The notes below the pieces were generated by a model. That model saw only the letters and a program-made list of their open reading frames with translations, made no database searches and was not told the DNA's origin. 64,000 nt of DNA from Branchiostoma belcheri (Eukaryota > Chordata > Leptocardii > Amphioxiformes > Branchiostomatidae). Numbering within the stretch: position 1 is the first letter of the stretch; each line of letters begins with the position of its first letter. Location of the stretch: contig NW_017802935.1 in the NCBI RefSeq assembly GCF_001625305.1, positions 2,088,719-2,152,718 of the forward strand, read 5' to 3'. The position numbers and the translations under genes were made by a program. This document shows positions 63,036 to 64,000 of the stretch, one piece after another.

Positions 63036-64000
63036 GTCATGCCGGTACAACGTGTTAACACTTTCCTGATTTGTATCACTTTTAAAGTTAGTGTTTTGTA
63101 GAATCTACAAGAAGTTGCTTTCTAACTTTTTTGCCCTATATGTATCTGTGCTGTCACACGTAGGCAAAGCGTATGTCCATCTCCAAACCCTCTCACGGTG
63201 AAAAACAGGTTCAGACATTGAAACATCTGCGTCATCATTGACTGGCCTCTGTGATCTCATCAACTGGGTTGGCGCCATGGGATCGGGGCATTATGTAATC
63301 CTAGGGATATTAAATCGTATCTTTCTCTTCAGAAAGGGTCAAAGACACAGTAGTGATCCAGTTATACTTCCTTCTGGTGAAGAAAGAAAAAGGCAAAAAT
63401 GAAATGGTAAATGGAGGACAGTAGCCTGTAGAATTCTGTCCAGTGGGAAAACGCATCACTTATAAGAAGCACAAAAAAATGTAAGAAGTATAGAAACAAA
63501 CCGTAAATATGCAGGGGCGATTCGCCGAGAGGTCAACTCGATTACGCTTGTAGGATCGCACTAGATTGAGTCAGATACAGCTCTCACGGTGGTCTCTCCA
63601 AGACCCTCATGCCTAGTAATGGAACATGCAATCTACATGTACGTATCGCGCTGAAGCCATTCGCCCCTTTGGCGTGATGTTGTCTGTTGTAGCTTATAAT
63701 TGGCTCCTTCTGGAAATAGTCAGAAAATGTATTAGTCCTGATACTAATCTATACTTATATGAATAGGAGCAGAAAGTACACCGACACTCGGATTGACTTT
63801 CCAATAATAATTTTAATCATAAGTAAGTCTAGAATGTCCCCAAAAAGTTCTAAATCCATTCGGTGTATAGAATATGTCGGAAAACATCTGCTATCTCCGC
63901 TGGAAATGTTGAAATGTTATTATCAAAAGCACACTGAGAGAGGATTCAACATATCTTTACGTGCATTCTAGCCTCGGGCGTCTTTCAAAAACAAGTCTCT
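63036..64000. other. Right-edge spacer
   Basis: I see no coding exon, RNA gene or defined repeat, other than the weak relative of the CCGCCC repeat near 63656. Confidence 0.45.

Noticed and set aside
1-64000. CRISPR arrays, operons, prokaryotic elements
   Set aside because: None seen; spliced genes and polyadenylation-type ends indicate a eukaryotic nuclear genome.

Overview
This window looks like invertebrate-chordate genomic DNA, most likely amphioxus (Branchiostoma). The reasons are intron-rich genes with canonical GT/AG junctions, many short inverted-repeat elements in introns and spacers, and a head-to-head MAIP1/TYW5 gene pair that is also adjacent in vertebrates. The species assignment is an inference; no rRNA or mitochondrial marker is present.

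Layout. (a) 115-714, minus: the first two coding exons of an unrecognised gene that runs off the left edge. (b) 1583-11229: two paralogous plus-strand genes (1583-3518 and 9040-11229) for a protein of about 435-442 residues with an N-terminal hydrophobic segment and a C-terminal CxxCH c-type haem motif. Between them on the minus strand is a CHK/EcKinase-like small-molecule kinase gene (4467-6890). The upstream copy has a heat-shock-element/TATA promoter and an apparent one-base frameshift. The copies are nearly identical only across exon 3 and the first third of exon 4. (c) 12043-14456, minus: MAIP1 (mitochondrial m-AAA protease partner), six exons, sharing a 282-bp promoter interval with TYW5 (14739-17547, plus, eight exons), the JmjC tRNA wybutosine hydroxylase. 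(d) 17.5-48.3 kb: about 30 kb with no convincing coding gene. It holds MITE-like elements, a perfect hairpin, an RFX X-box and a CTCF-like site, and probably contains 5' non-coding exons and first introns of the next gene. (e) 48342-58161, plus: a large RhoGEF gene of about 1,900 residues, with a long disordered Ser/Thr-rich N-terminus, two CxxC pairs and a C-terminal DH-PH module. Its coding sequence is interrupted by one +1 frameshift at 51580-51596. (f) 58.2-64 kb: 3' UTR, intergenic repeats, and a CpG-rich stretch with a candidate first coding exon at 60391-60511.

The most unusual content is the tandem c-type-cytochrome-like pair, because animals are normally credited only with cytochromes c and c1 as covalent c-type haem proteins. 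The family resembles bacterial proteins with the same WVFGTFVY / WGND / CxxCH layout (recalled from memory, not searched). The MAIP1/TYW5 pair is the clearest case of conserved gene order.

All exon boundaries were placed by hand from splice consensus and reading-frame continuity. They have not been tested against transcripts.
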